From Candidatus Methanomethylophilaceae archaeon (GTDB lineage: Archaea > Thermoplasmatota > Thermoplasmata > Methanomassiliicoccales > Methanomethylophilaceae), in contig JAEDGA010000062.1 of NCBI GenBank assembly GCA_016297775.1, positions 1 to 6,145 on the forward strand: a stretch of 6,145 nt of DNA, given 5' to 3'. Each line of letters begins with the position of its first letter. Position 1 is the first letter of the stretch. The notes under the pieces are model-generated. The model had not been told where the DNA came from, did no database searches, and worked only from the letters and a program-made list of their open reading frames with translations. This document shows, piece by piece, positions 1 to 5,385 of the stretch. The translations under genes were made by a program, and so were the position numbers.

Positions 1-17
1 CACTACACTACGGGGCT
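1..17 (-). tRNA. 5' end of a tRNA gene, cut by the window edge (possibly tRNA-Gln)
   Basis: Read on the minus strand from 17 to 1, the bases fit a tRNA 5' half: a seven-base acceptor strand AGCCCCG (17-11), U8 (10), A9 (9), D-stem strand GUGU (8-5), then A14 and G15 (4 and 3) at their invariant positions. A TATA element at 45-52 would start transcription near 22-23, leaving a 5' leader of about five bases, which suits a tRNA precursor. The A1 acceptor start and the GUGU D-stem resemble archaeal tRNA-Gln from memory. The anticodon lies outside the window, so the identity is a guess. The tRNA call rests on 17 bases plus the promoter position. Confidence 0.55.
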
Positions 18-44
18 GTTGTGTGAAACGCTCAATACCGAACT

Positions 45-52
45 TATTTTAA
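45..52 (-). promoter_or_regulatory. TATA box of the truncated tRNA gene
   Basis: On the minus strand the bases read TTAAAATA inside an AT-only run, the most AT-rich patch of the left intergenic region. Its centre lies about 32 nt before the proposed tRNA 5' end, which places the start site about 5 nt upstream of the mature tRNA. The element is near-symmetric, so a plus-strand promoter cannot be excluded. Confidence 0.5.
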
Positions 53-323
53 TAGGTTACGGTCACGCCTGCTGTGTTCGATAATTGGAACGTGTCATAT
101 CCCCCTTCAAACGGAATACGGTCGTACGGAGGGTTGTACCACAATCCTGCCTCTCACCCATGGCGGAACCTCTGTCGTTTACCGGACCCGTGTTGACTCT
201 TACTGTGTTATGAAGAATCCACAATGTAGCTATCCGGACGGCATAATCAACATCACGGGAATCGATGCGTCGAGCGGCAATTTGGAGGGGGGTGTAGAAC
301 CGGCCGGTGCATGATCCACCCGA

Positions 324-374
324 CCGATACGGGTGTTCGAACAAGCTCTGCTTCGACCGTTCATCCCGTATCGG
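324..374. repeat. Ten-base inverted repeat enclosing a second stem
   Basis: CCGATACGGG at 324-333 is perfectly complementary to CCCGTATCGG at 365-374. The 31-nt interior holds a further possible stem, AAGC at 343-346 against GCTT at 350-353, which can continue outward as TCG (337-339) against CGA (354-356) after a three-base bulge. The eight-base palindrome GTTCGAAC lies at 335-342. On either strand this would give an RNA of about 50 nt with an outer and an inner helix. No family is recognised. Confidence 0.55.
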
Positions 375-385
375 GTCTAATGAAA

Positions 386-404
386 TTCGTTTTCGGAAAG
401 CGAG
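386..404. repeat. Short hairpin
   Basis: TTCGTTTT at 386-393 pairs with GGAAAGCG-type bases at 397-404 (eight pairs counting G-U), leaving a three-base loop CGG. It abuts the next hairpin at 404-430, so the two would compete for the base at 404. Only the symmetry itself is supported. Confidence 0.4.
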
Positions 405-449
405 GGCGGCGGATTCCGATTCCGCCGTTCTCCATATTTTTGCATTTTG
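404..449 (+). terminator. Hairpin followed by T-runs, possible plus-strand terminator
   Basis: CGGCGGA at 407-413 pairs perfectly with TCCGCCG at 421-427 around a seven-base loop, and the stem can extend to 404/430 with G-T pairs. It is followed on the plus strand by a five-T run (437-441) and a four-T run (445-448). T-runs after a stem fit archaeal transcript 3' ends, where the T-run matters more than the stem. No plus-strand gene is recognised upstream, so if this is a terminator it would end a small RNA. It could instead be part of the adenylate kinase 3' region read from the other strand. Confidence 0.35.
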
Positions 450-455
450 TATCGG

Positions 456-489
456 TCCGATCGTAACGAAAAGATGGATAACGATCGGA
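456..489. repeat. Nine-base perfect inverted repeat
   Basis: TCCGATCGT at 456-464 is the exact reverse complement of ACGATCGGA at 481-489, with a 16-nt spacer. The left arm overlaps the small palindrome ATCGGTCCGAT at 451-461. In the minus-strand transcript of adenylate kinase this would be the second helix after the stop codon, with a U-rich loop reading TCTTTTC. It may contribute to 3' end formation. Confidence 0.5.
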
Positions 490-490
490 A

Positions 491-505
491 GGGGGCCGTG
501 CCCCC
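491..505 (-). terminator. GC-rich hairpin directly behind adenylate kinase
   Basis: GGGGGC at 491-496 pairs with GCCCCC at 500-505 around a three-base loop. It begins eight nt past the adenylate kinase stop codon on the minus strand. On that strand it is followed by the inverted repeat at 456-489, whose loop carries a four-T stretch. The tight stem close to the stop suggests a role in 3' end formation or mRNA stability. There is no long T-run immediately after it, so a classic intrinsic terminator is only one possibility. Confidence 0.45.
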
Positions 506-513
506 GTCCTTGT

Positions 514-1137
514 TCAGAGAAGGGATTTCTTGACCTGGGCGTAGATCTCGGAGATGTCTCCGACGCCGGGGATGGTGACGAGCTTTCCTCTCTTCTCGTA
601 GTAGTCGATGAGAGGGAAGGTGTTCTTGCGGTAGACCTCGAGCCTGTTCTTGACGGTCTCCTCCTTGTCATCGTCCCTCTGATAGAGTGCGGCACCGCAC
701 TTGTCGCAGACGCCCTCCTTCATTGGGGGTTTGTTGGTGAGGTGGTAGACTGCGTTACAGTCGGGACATGATCTCCTCTGGGTCAGCCTGGTGATGAGCT
801 CCTCGTCGGGGACATCGATGTTGATCGCGATGTCGATATCGACCTGCTCGGCGAGTGCATCCGCCTGCTCAACCGTCCTGGGGAATCCGTCGAGGATGAT
901 CTTGTCGAGGCCCGCGATCTTCTCCTTCATGAGACCGATGATGAGGTCGTTGGGAACGAGTCCGCCCGCATCCATGTAGGTCTTGGCCTTGAGTCCGAGC
1001 TCGGTCTTGTTCCTGACCGCCTCGCGGAGCATGTCGCCGGTGGACAGCTTGACGTAACCGAGGTCATCACCCATCTTTTCTGCCTGTGTACCCTTTCCGC
1101 ATCCGGGAGGTCCGAGAAGTACAACCTTTGCCTTCAT
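514..1137 (-). CDS. adk: Adenylate kinase, long-LID zinc type
   Basis: Cytoplasmic enzyme that interconverts ATP + AMP and 2 ADP. The 207 residues show the P-loop GPPGCGKGT (9-17), the AMP-site segment TGDMLR (33-38), DGFPRT (83-88) and a LID from about 121 to 158. The LID has four cysteines in two CxxC pairs (124/127 and 144/147), as in Zn-binding long-LID kinases, and is followed by NRLEVY (164-169). Length and motif order are normal. I start it at the ATG at 1137 rather than the in-frame ATG at 1161. The upstream ATG lies inside the TATA box TTATATAT (1167-1160), and 1137 falls 26.5 nt from that box's centre, where a leaderless message would begin; the protein then opens directly with the beta strand MKAKVVLLG. 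The gene diverges from the FAD oxidase and is followed by a GC-rich hairpin. The bacterial-like long form, rather than the trimeric archaeal AdkA of some methanogens, fits Thermoplasmata-like archaea. Confidence 0.97.
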   Translation of the reverse strand: MKAKVVLLGPPGCGKGTQAEKMGDDLGYVKLSTGDMLREAVRNKTELGLKAKTYMDAGGLVPNDLIIGLMKEKIAGLDKIILDGFPRTVEQADALAEQVDIDIAINIDVPDEELITRLTQRRSCPDCNAVYHLTNKPPMKEGVCDKCGAALYQRDDDKEETVKNRLEVYRKNTFPLIDYYEKRGKLVTIPGVGDISEIYAQVKKSLL

Positions 1138-1159
1138 GGTTCGTTGGTAGGTCGATTCC

Positions 1160-1167
1160 ATATATAA
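1160..1167 (-). promoter_or_regulatory. TATA box of adenylate kinase
   Basis: The minus strand reads TTATATAT. Its centre lies 26.5 nt before the A of the ATG at 1137, the usual distance from an archaeal TATA box to the transcription start, so the mRNA should be leaderless. This element decides the start codon, because the alternative ATG at 1161 would not be transcribed. Confidence 0.75.
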
Positions 1168-1244
1168 CAGGTCATCCGAAGATATCCCGCCAGACGTATT
1201 TTTCGGAAATAGTAAACGCCGTGAAATAGGGTATTATGAACAGA

Positions 1245-1250
1245 TTTAAA
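1245..1250 (+). promoter_or_regulatory. TATA box of the GlcD-type oxidase
   Basis: TTTAAA sits within ATTTAAATT. Using the spacing seen at the other promoters here, transcription would begin near 1274, about 14 nt before the GTG start. That leaves room for only a Shine-Dalgarno sequence in the leader. Confidence 0.6.
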
Positions 1251-1274
1251 TTGGAATCCGCTCATATTAGAAGT

Positions 1275-1280
1275 AGGTGA
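1275..1280 (+). promoter_or_regulatory. Shine-Dalgarno sequence AGGTGA for the GTG start
   Basis: AGGTGA matches the anti-Shine-Dalgarno end of archaeal 16S rRNA and lies 7 nt before the GTG at 1288. It supports that non-ATG start. It would lie at the extreme 5' end of the predicted mRNA. Confidence 0.75.
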
Positions 1281-1287
1281 AAGTATA

Positions 1288-2718
1288 GTGGACGCGAGTA
1301 TAATCGAGAAGATTGAAGGGATAGTCGGAAAGGAAGGCTATTCCACCAATACTGCGGAGATCTACACATACGGATTCGACGCATCCATCTTCCACAACAC
1401 ACCCGATATCGTCATCCAGCCTAAGAGCACGGAGCAGGTATCGGAGATTATGAAGATCGCAAACGCGGAGAGGATCCCGATCGTCCCCAGGGGGGCAGGT
1501 ACCGGTCTCTGCGGTTCTGCGGTCCCCATCAAGGGCGGTATCGTCCTCGACATGTCCAGGATGAACAAGGTCATCGAGGTCAGCGTAGGTGACCTCTGGG
1601 TGGATGTCCAGGCAGGTTGTATCTATAACGCTCTGAACGCGGAGCTGGCTAAGTACGGATTCTTCTTCCCCTGTTCCCCCGGATCCGCTGAGGCGGCCAC
1701 GATCGGAGGAATGGTCGCGGCGAACGCATCCGGTATGAAGGCCGTCAAATACGGTGCCACCAGGGATTTCATCCTCGGACTCACATTCGTCAAGGCCGAC
1801 GGAGAGATCGTACGTGCAGGTACCAGGACCATCAAGGATGCATCCGGATATCAGATGGCACGTCTCCTCTGCGGAAGCGAGGGTACGCTCGGAGTCATCA
1901 CGGAGGTCACCCTCAAACTCACCACCAAGCCCAAGGCTTCCGCCTCCATGCTCGTATCCTTCAAGAACATCTACGACGCTGGACGCTGCGTTTCCGCGAT
2001 CATGGCCCACCCCTTGATCCCCGCATCCTGCGAGCTCATGGACAAGGTGTCCATCAACGCCGTCAACAAGTCCCAGGGCAACCCCTTGCCCGACTGCGAG
2101 GCGCTCATCATCCTCGAGGCCGACGGAGAGCCCGAGCAGGTCGACAGGGATCTCGCCACCATGGCGAAGATCGCCGAAGAGATAGGTGCACTTACCATCA
2201 CCCCCACACACGACAAGAAGCAGATCGCGGCATGGACCTCCGCAAGGAAGTCCGTCATGACCTCCCTGTCCCAGCTGAAGCCCGGATTCACCTCCGTCTC
2301 TCTGGCGGACGATATGGGTGTCCCGATCTCCAAGATCCCCGACGCGGTCACCGCATACCAGGAGATATCCGAGAAGTACAACGTCACCGTGGCCACCTAC
2401 GGTCACGCCGCGGACGGAAACCTCCACACCAAGATGCTGCTGAACCCCGTCGACAAGGATGAGTGGGACAGAGGTGTCGCAGCCGTAACCGAGATCTTCG
2501 AGAAGACCATCGCACTCGGCGGAACGGTCACCGGAGAGCACGGTGTCGGAATCTCCAAGGCTCTCGATTTCCAGAAGGAGAGGAAGTCCTTGATGTCGTC
2601 CATCGTCGCCATCAAGAAGGCGATGGATCCCAACAACATCCTCAACCCCGGAAAGCTGGAGCAGTGGGAGGGAACCATCCTCCGCAACCTCAGGTACCCC
2701 TGCAAGGAGTACATGTGA
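1288..2718 (+). CDS. glcD: FAD-linked oxidase, GlcD / D-lactate dehydrogenase type
   Basis: A 476-residue flavoprotein of the glycolate oxidase subunit D / D-lactate dehydrogenase family, expected to oxidise a 2-hydroxyacid to the 2-oxoacid using FAD. The N-terminal PCMH-type FAD domain shows PRGAGTGLCG (67-76), the PGS...GGMVAANASG segment (131-149) and SEGTLGVI (197-204). The C-terminal FAD-oxidase domain shows AWTSARK (315-321, with the arginine usually placed at the substrate carboxylate), HAADGNLH (373-380), TGEHGVG (415-421) and MDPNNILNPGK (446-456). A tail of about 20 residues ends in CKEYM. Translation starts at GTG 1288, supported by AGGTGA 7 nt upstream. No iron-sulfur partner (GlcF or HdrD-like) is in the window, so the electron acceptor is unknown; a partner encoded elsewhere is likely. 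HAADGNLH has Ala where Gly is usual. The family is certain, the substrate is not. Confidence 0.93.
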   Translation: MDASIIEKIEGIVGKEGYSTNTAEIYTYGFDASIFHNTPDIVIQPKSTEQVSEIMKIANAERIPIVPRGAGTGLCGSAVPIKGGIVLDMSRMNKVIEVSVGDLWVDVQAGCIYNALNAELAKYGFFFPCSPGSAEAATIGGMVAANASGMKAVKYGATRDFILGLTFVKADGEIVRAGTRTIKDASGYQMARLLCGSEGTLGVITEVTLKLTTKPKASASMLVSFKNIYDAGRCVSAIMAHPLIPASCELMDKVSINAVNKSQGNPLPDCEALIILEADGEPEQVDRDLATMAKIAEEIGALTITPTHDKKQIAAWTSARKSVMTSLSQLKPGFTSVSLADDMGVPISKIPDAVTAYQEISEKYNVTVATYGHAADGNLHTKMLLNPVDKDEWDRGVAAVTEIFEKTIALGGTVTGEHGVGISKALDFQKERKSLMSSIVAIKKAMDPNNILNPGKLEQWEGTILRNLRYPCKEYM

Positions 2719-2722
2719 GGGC

Positions 2723-3370
2723 TCAGAGCACACGCGTGAGAACGTAGAGTGCCACAAGAACGCCCGCCATGGCGACATAGGCGGGCACATTCCATTTTAC
2801 GATCTTGCTCCCGTCGAGAGGCGGGAACGGGATCATATTGAATATACCCAGGATAATGTTCAGACGTGCGATCAGGAAGAGCAGGATCATCAGCTTCCCC
2901 GTGGTCAGCATGGCCAGTGCCAGAAATATCGCACCTAGTACGGCGTTCACCGCAGGTCCGGCGATACTGATGATACCGTTCTCCCTGTCGTTAATGCGAC
3001 CGGATATCATCACCGCACCGGGTGCGGCTATCAGGAATCCGAACAGGGACATTATTATCCCGGCGAACAACCCGGCGGGGAACATCCTGAACTCCGCCCA
3101 TGCGCCCATCCTCTGCGCTACCAATTTATGACCCAGTTCGTGGAACAGGAACGATGTGGTAACGGCCACGACGGAGAACAGGAGCCATCCGATGATGTTG
3201 ACGACTGGATCCTTGCTGAAGAACCCGCCCACCCTGGCATACAGTATCGCGAAGGAGACCGATAGTGCGGCCAGTGCTATGAGTATGTGTACAGTCTCCG
3301 TTCTTCCGAATCCCATCTTCCTTCCGAAGTTCGGGTTTATCTCTATGGTGTATTCGGGTCCAAGTCCCAT
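2723..3370 (-). CDS. M50 family (site-2 protease-type) membrane metalloprotease
   Basis: An intramembrane zinc protease of the S2P/M50 family. With the start used here it has 215 residues and about six hydrophobic segments (near 25-45, 56-78, 93-120, 131-155, 160-180 and 195-212). The zinc site HELGH is at 77-81, at the end of a membrane segment, and the second motif NMIPFPPLDG is at 178-187 with the zinc-ligand Asp at 186. The AEFRMFPAG and ISIAGPAVNAVLG stretches are typical of archaeal members. No PDZ domain is present. The start is uncertain: in-frame options are GTG 3424, ATG 3394 and ATG 3370. I prefer 3370 because TTATCTAT at 3400-3393 is centred 26.5 nt before it, as at the other leaderless genes here, and none of the three has a Shine-Dalgarno sequence. 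Automated annotation may well choose 3394. The stop lies 4 nt from the stop of the convergent oxidase. The substrate is unknown. Confidence 0.93.
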   Translation of the reverse strand: MGLGPEYTIEINPNFGRKMGFGRTETVHILIALAALSVSFAILYARVGGFFSKDPVVNIIGWLLFSVVAVTTSFLFHELGHKLVAQRMGAWAEFRMFPAGLFAGIIMSLFGFLIAAPGAVMISGRINDRENGIISIAGPAVNAVLGAIFLALAMLTTGKLMILLFLIARLNIILGIFNMIPFPPLDGSKIVKWNVPAYVAMAGVLVALYVLTRVL

Positions 3371-3392
3371 GTGCGTCCAATCGTTATAGTTC

Positions 3393-3400
3393 ATAGATAA
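3393..3400 (-). promoter_or_regulatory. Probable TATA box of the M50 protease
   Basis: The minus strand reads TTATCTAT, centred 26.5 nt before the ATG at 3370. The alternative ATG at 3394 overlaps this element, as the rejected upstream ATG does at adenylate kinase. A second candidate is CTTAAA at 3432-3427, shared with the opposite promoter; it would give a start near 3403 and an 8-9 nt leader to ATG 3394. Confidence 0.5.
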
Positions 3401-3414
3401 GGATATGCGTTCCC

Positions 3415-3450
3415 GCCATCGCACAGTTTAAGACTGTGACGTGTGATGGC
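3415..3450. promoter_or_regulatory. Nested dyad over the divergent promoter, operator candidate
   Basis: The outer arms GCCATCGCAC (3415-3424) and GTGTGATGGC (3441-3450) are complementary at nine of ten positions. Nested inside is a perfect six-base pair of arms, CACAGT (3422-3427) and ACTGTG (3433-3438), around TTAAG. The symmetry encloses the TATA element of the rightward gene and lies just upstream of the leftward one. A dimeric repressor bound here could block TBP. No regulator family is identified. Confidence 0.45.
3427..3432 (+). promoter_or_regulatory. TATA box of the PP-loop/ferredoxin gene
   Basis: TTTAAG is centred at 3429.5, 26.5 nt before the ATG at 3456. This predicts a leaderless transcript and agrees with the absence of a Shine-Dalgarno sequence. 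It is embedded in the nested dyad at 3415-3450. Confidence 0.65.
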
Positions 3451-3455
3451 ATCGC

Positions 3456-5339
3456 ATGGTCTCCAACTATGTAGCCAACGGTAAGACGGATGCCCGCTGG
3501 TGCGACAGATGCGGAACTCTGGTTCTGGGCAAGGCCTGCGGCTGCGGTTCGGAGGCGAGGACATTCCAGATAAACAGTCCCGGTGACATACGTCCCGCCA
3601 TGGGCGAGGGCAGGGAGCTGATACTGTCCCTGCTCAGGGATGCGTTCGGCACCGATGCTGGACTCTCCGGGAAGGCGATATTCCTCAACAAGATCCCGGG
3701 CGAGGACCGTGCGGACGAGGTCGTCGCACACGGTGCCGTGATAGCCGTCATCAGGTTCGAGGTGGAGACCAACGATTTCTCCATAGAACTGAGACAGGCA
3801 GGTGCGGAACTCTTCAGGGATGTGGCCACCAAGAACGTGGTGGTATTCGGCAACATGTCCGGACATCTGAAAGGGAAATCCGTTCCGGGAGAGAATATCC
3901 GTGAGATCAGAGGGGAATTCCCAGCGGGTTCTCCGTTGATCCTCGTCAAAGGGGGAAAGGTTGGCCCAGGTACGGCATACGTGGACAGCGGGGATATGCG
4001 CACCGCGGAGAAGGCCTTCAGGATCAAGGACCTACAGGCCGTGACCGATATGCCACTGTCCCCGGATTCCGACAGGAAACGTTTCATAGATTCAAATCTG
4101 GCACATCTCCGTTCCATAGAATCGACCGCCGCATCCGACATAAGGTCGTTCATCAAAGGCAAGGATCTCCCGGTGACCGCATCGTTCTCCGGAGGGAAGG
4201 ATTCCCTGGCCGCCCTCGGTGTACTGCTGAGGGTGAAGAAGGATCCGGAACTGCTGTTCGTGGATACCGGTCTTGAATTCCCGGAGACGTTGGAGTATGT
4301 GGACAGGTTCGTATCCGAATCCGGTCTCAGGATGCATAGGGCCTCCGCGGGGGATGCGTTCTGGAAGAACGTGGATACCTTTGGCCCGCCCGCAAAGGAT
4401 TTCAGATGGTGCTGCAAGGTATGCAAACTGGGGCCGATAACCGACATGATCGCCAAGGATTTCCCCAAAGGTACGGTTACAGTGGAAGGCAACAGGATGT
4501 TGGAATCCTTCTCCAGATCCAAGACCTCTTTCGTATCGAAGAATCCCTTCGTACCCAACCAGATAACGCTCAACCCCGTGAGGACATGGAACTCGTCCGA
4601 GATATGGGGGTACATTTGGATGCGCGGACTCAGATACAATCCGATGTACGAACGCGATTTCGAAAGGATCGGGTGCTATCTCTGCGCATCATGTCTGTCG
4701 AGCGAATGGAGGAAGGTCGGCATCACCCATCCCAAGCTCTACAAGAGATGGGAGGATCATCTCACGCGTTACGCGGAATCCCGTTCCCTGCCCAGGGAGT
4801 ACGTGGACATGGGATTCTGGAGGTGGAAGGTCCTGCCGCCCAAGATGGTCCGTATAGCGGAGGAGCGCGGACTGCAGTTCCGTCCGAGCGAGGGGGCTGG
4901 GCCGTCCATGAAGCTTCTGAAAGGTGCCACCTCATGTGCCGCAGGGGGTTTCTCCATGGAAGCCGTGGTAACGGTCCCGAGGGCGCATGATTTCTCCGCG
5001 GTCGCGGACGCGTTGAGTACGATCGGCGATGTCAGATATTCCGAGGACTTCGAGATCGCCCTGGTGAAGACCAAGACGGGTACGGCGAAACTGTTCGGCG
5101 GAGGCCAGGTATCCGTCACATCAAAACGTCCGGCCGATGCGGAGGCATTGTTCGAGAGATCCGTCAAAGCGTTGCTGAGGGCACAGATGTGCACCTCATG
5201 CGGCATATGCGCCAAGAAATGTCCGAGACATGCCATCAGGATAAAGGACGGTCTTCATGTGGACAGGGAGAGATGCAATTCCTGCGGCAGATGCGAATCC
5301 TCCTGTATGGTATCGCACTATTACGACAAGATCGTGTGA
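3456..5339 (+). CDS. Zn-ribbon / PUA / PAPS-reductase-like PP-loop / ferredoxin fusion protein
   Basis: A 627-residue soluble protein of the archaeal 'phosphoadenosine phosphosulfate reductase family' fusions. An N-terminal Zn-ribbon-like segment has Cys 16, 19, 28 and 30. A PUA-like domain follows at roughly 120-185, ending GKVGPGTAYV. The PP-loop domain (about 225-425) has SFSGGKDS (243-250), the double cysteine WCCKVC (318-323), EGNRMLESFSR (344-354), a PVRTW segment (374-378) and GCYLCASC (406-413). An unassigned alpha/beta segment covers about 495-575. The C-terminus carries two ferredoxin-type [4Fe-4S] motifs: Cys 579/582/585/589 and Cys 607/610/613/617. The Cys 319/320/323 and 407/410/413 groups could bind a further cluster, as in APS-type reductases. 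It probably uses an adenylylated or ATP-activated intermediate and electrons from its ferredoxin domain for sulfur chemistry. The substrate is unproven: the PUA domain points to RNA, for example thiolation, whereas the common annotation is PAPS reductase. The start is ATG 3456, leaderless. Confidence 0.9.
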   Translation: MVSNYVANGKTDARWCDRCGTLVLGKACGCGSEARTFQINSPGDIRPAMGEGRELILSLLRDAFGTDAGLSGKAIFLNKIPGEDRADEVVAHGAVIAVIRFEVETNDFSIELRQAGAELFRDVATKNVVVFGNMSGHLKGKSVPGENIREIRGEFPAGSPLILVKGGKVGPGTAYVDSGDMRTAEKAFRIKDLQAVTDMPLSPDSDRKRFIDSNLAHLRSIESTAASDIRSFIKGKDLPVTASFSGGKDSLAALGVLLRVKKDPELLFVDTGLEFPETLEYVDRFVSESGLRMHRASAGDAFWKNVDTFGPPAKDFRWCCKVCKLGPITDMIAKDFPKGTVTVEGNRMLESFSRSKTSFVSKNPFVPNQITLNPVRTWNSSEIWGYIWMRGLRYNPMYERDFERIGCYLCASCLSSEWRKVGITHPKLYKRWEDHLTRYAESRSLPREYVDMGFWRWKVLPPKMVRIAEERGLQFRPSEGAGPSMKLLKGATSCAAGGFSMEAVVTVPRAHDFSAVADALSTIGDVRYSEDFEIALVKTKTGTAKLFGGGQVSVTSKRPADAEALFERSVKALLRAQMCTSCGICAKKCPRHAIRIKDGLHVDRERCNSCGRCESSCMVSHYYDKIV

Positions 5340-5356
5340 TCCCGGAAACATAACCG

Positions 5357-5362
5357 TTTAAA
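5357..5362 (+). promoter_or_regulatory. TATA box of the multi-pass membrane protein gene
   Basis: TTTAAA within CGTTTAAACCG is centred 26.5 nt before the ATG at 5386, so the membrane protein gene should have its own leaderless transcript rather than depend on read-through from the preceding gene. The 46-nt gap contains no obvious terminator. Confidence 0.65.
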
Positions 5363-5366
5363 CCGA

Positions 5367-5380
5367 TGACGTCAATGGGA
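5367..5380 (+). repeat. First copy of a 14-nt repeat, TGACGTCAATGGGA
   Basis: These 14 bases recur exactly at 6106-6119. This copy lies between the TATA box and the ATG of the membrane protein gene. It includes the palindrome TGACGTCA and an ATG (5375) that opens only six codons before TGA at 5393-5395, so here the ATG is not a gene start. Confidence 0.6.
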
Positions 5381-5385
5381 GCCGC

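Larger units (their letters stand above)
18..513. other. Intergenic stretch without a supported protein gene
   Basis: This stretch separates the edge tRNA from the adenylate kinase stop. I find no open frame with a convincing start, family resemblance or the codon use of the neighbouring genes. The left part (about 55-320) shows only short symmetry, for example the ten-base palindrome ACCGGCCGGT at 299-308. The right part (324-505) is almost continuously made of inverted repeats, listed separately. It may be the structured 3' region of the adenylate kinase transcript, an independent small RNA, or both. One minus-strand frame stays open from 513 to 63 but lacks a credible start. Confidence 0.6.

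Noticed and set aside
63..161. A 32-codon minus-strand ORF (MGERQDC...) with AGAGG six nt upstream of ATG
   Set aside because: The Shine-Dalgarno match is moderate, no TATA box stands at the usual distance, and the product has no recognisable feature. It remains possible but unsupported.
335..342. GTTCGAAC resembling a tRNA T-loop
   Set aside because: Neither strand offers complementary five-base T-stem arms around it, and no acceptor or anticodon arm is present. It is part of the larger dyad at 324-374.
63..513. A minus-strand frame open for about 150 codons through the left intergenic region
   Set aside because: Its first plausible ATG gives only 32 codons (from 161). The longer frame starts inside adenylate kinase in the wrong frame. 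Third-base use does not show the G/C preference of the real genes, no family is recognised, and the dyads at 324-505 favour non-coding sequence.
307..771. A 154-codon plus-strand ORF across the intergenic region and the end of adenylate kinase
   Set aside because: Most of it is the antisense of the adenylate kinase gene, it has no promoter or ribosome site, and its composition is that of a shadow frame.
1267..2790. A 507-codon minus-strand ORF covering the FAD oxidase
   Set aside because: It is a shadow frame caused by strong codon bias in the oxidase gene; the translation shows no domain, whereas the plus frame has every GlcD family motif.
3467..4639. A 390-codon minus-strand ORF inside the PP-loop/ferredoxin gene
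   Set aside because: It is an antisense shadow with serine/proline-rich, featureless translation, opposite a gene with clear catalytic and cluster motifs.
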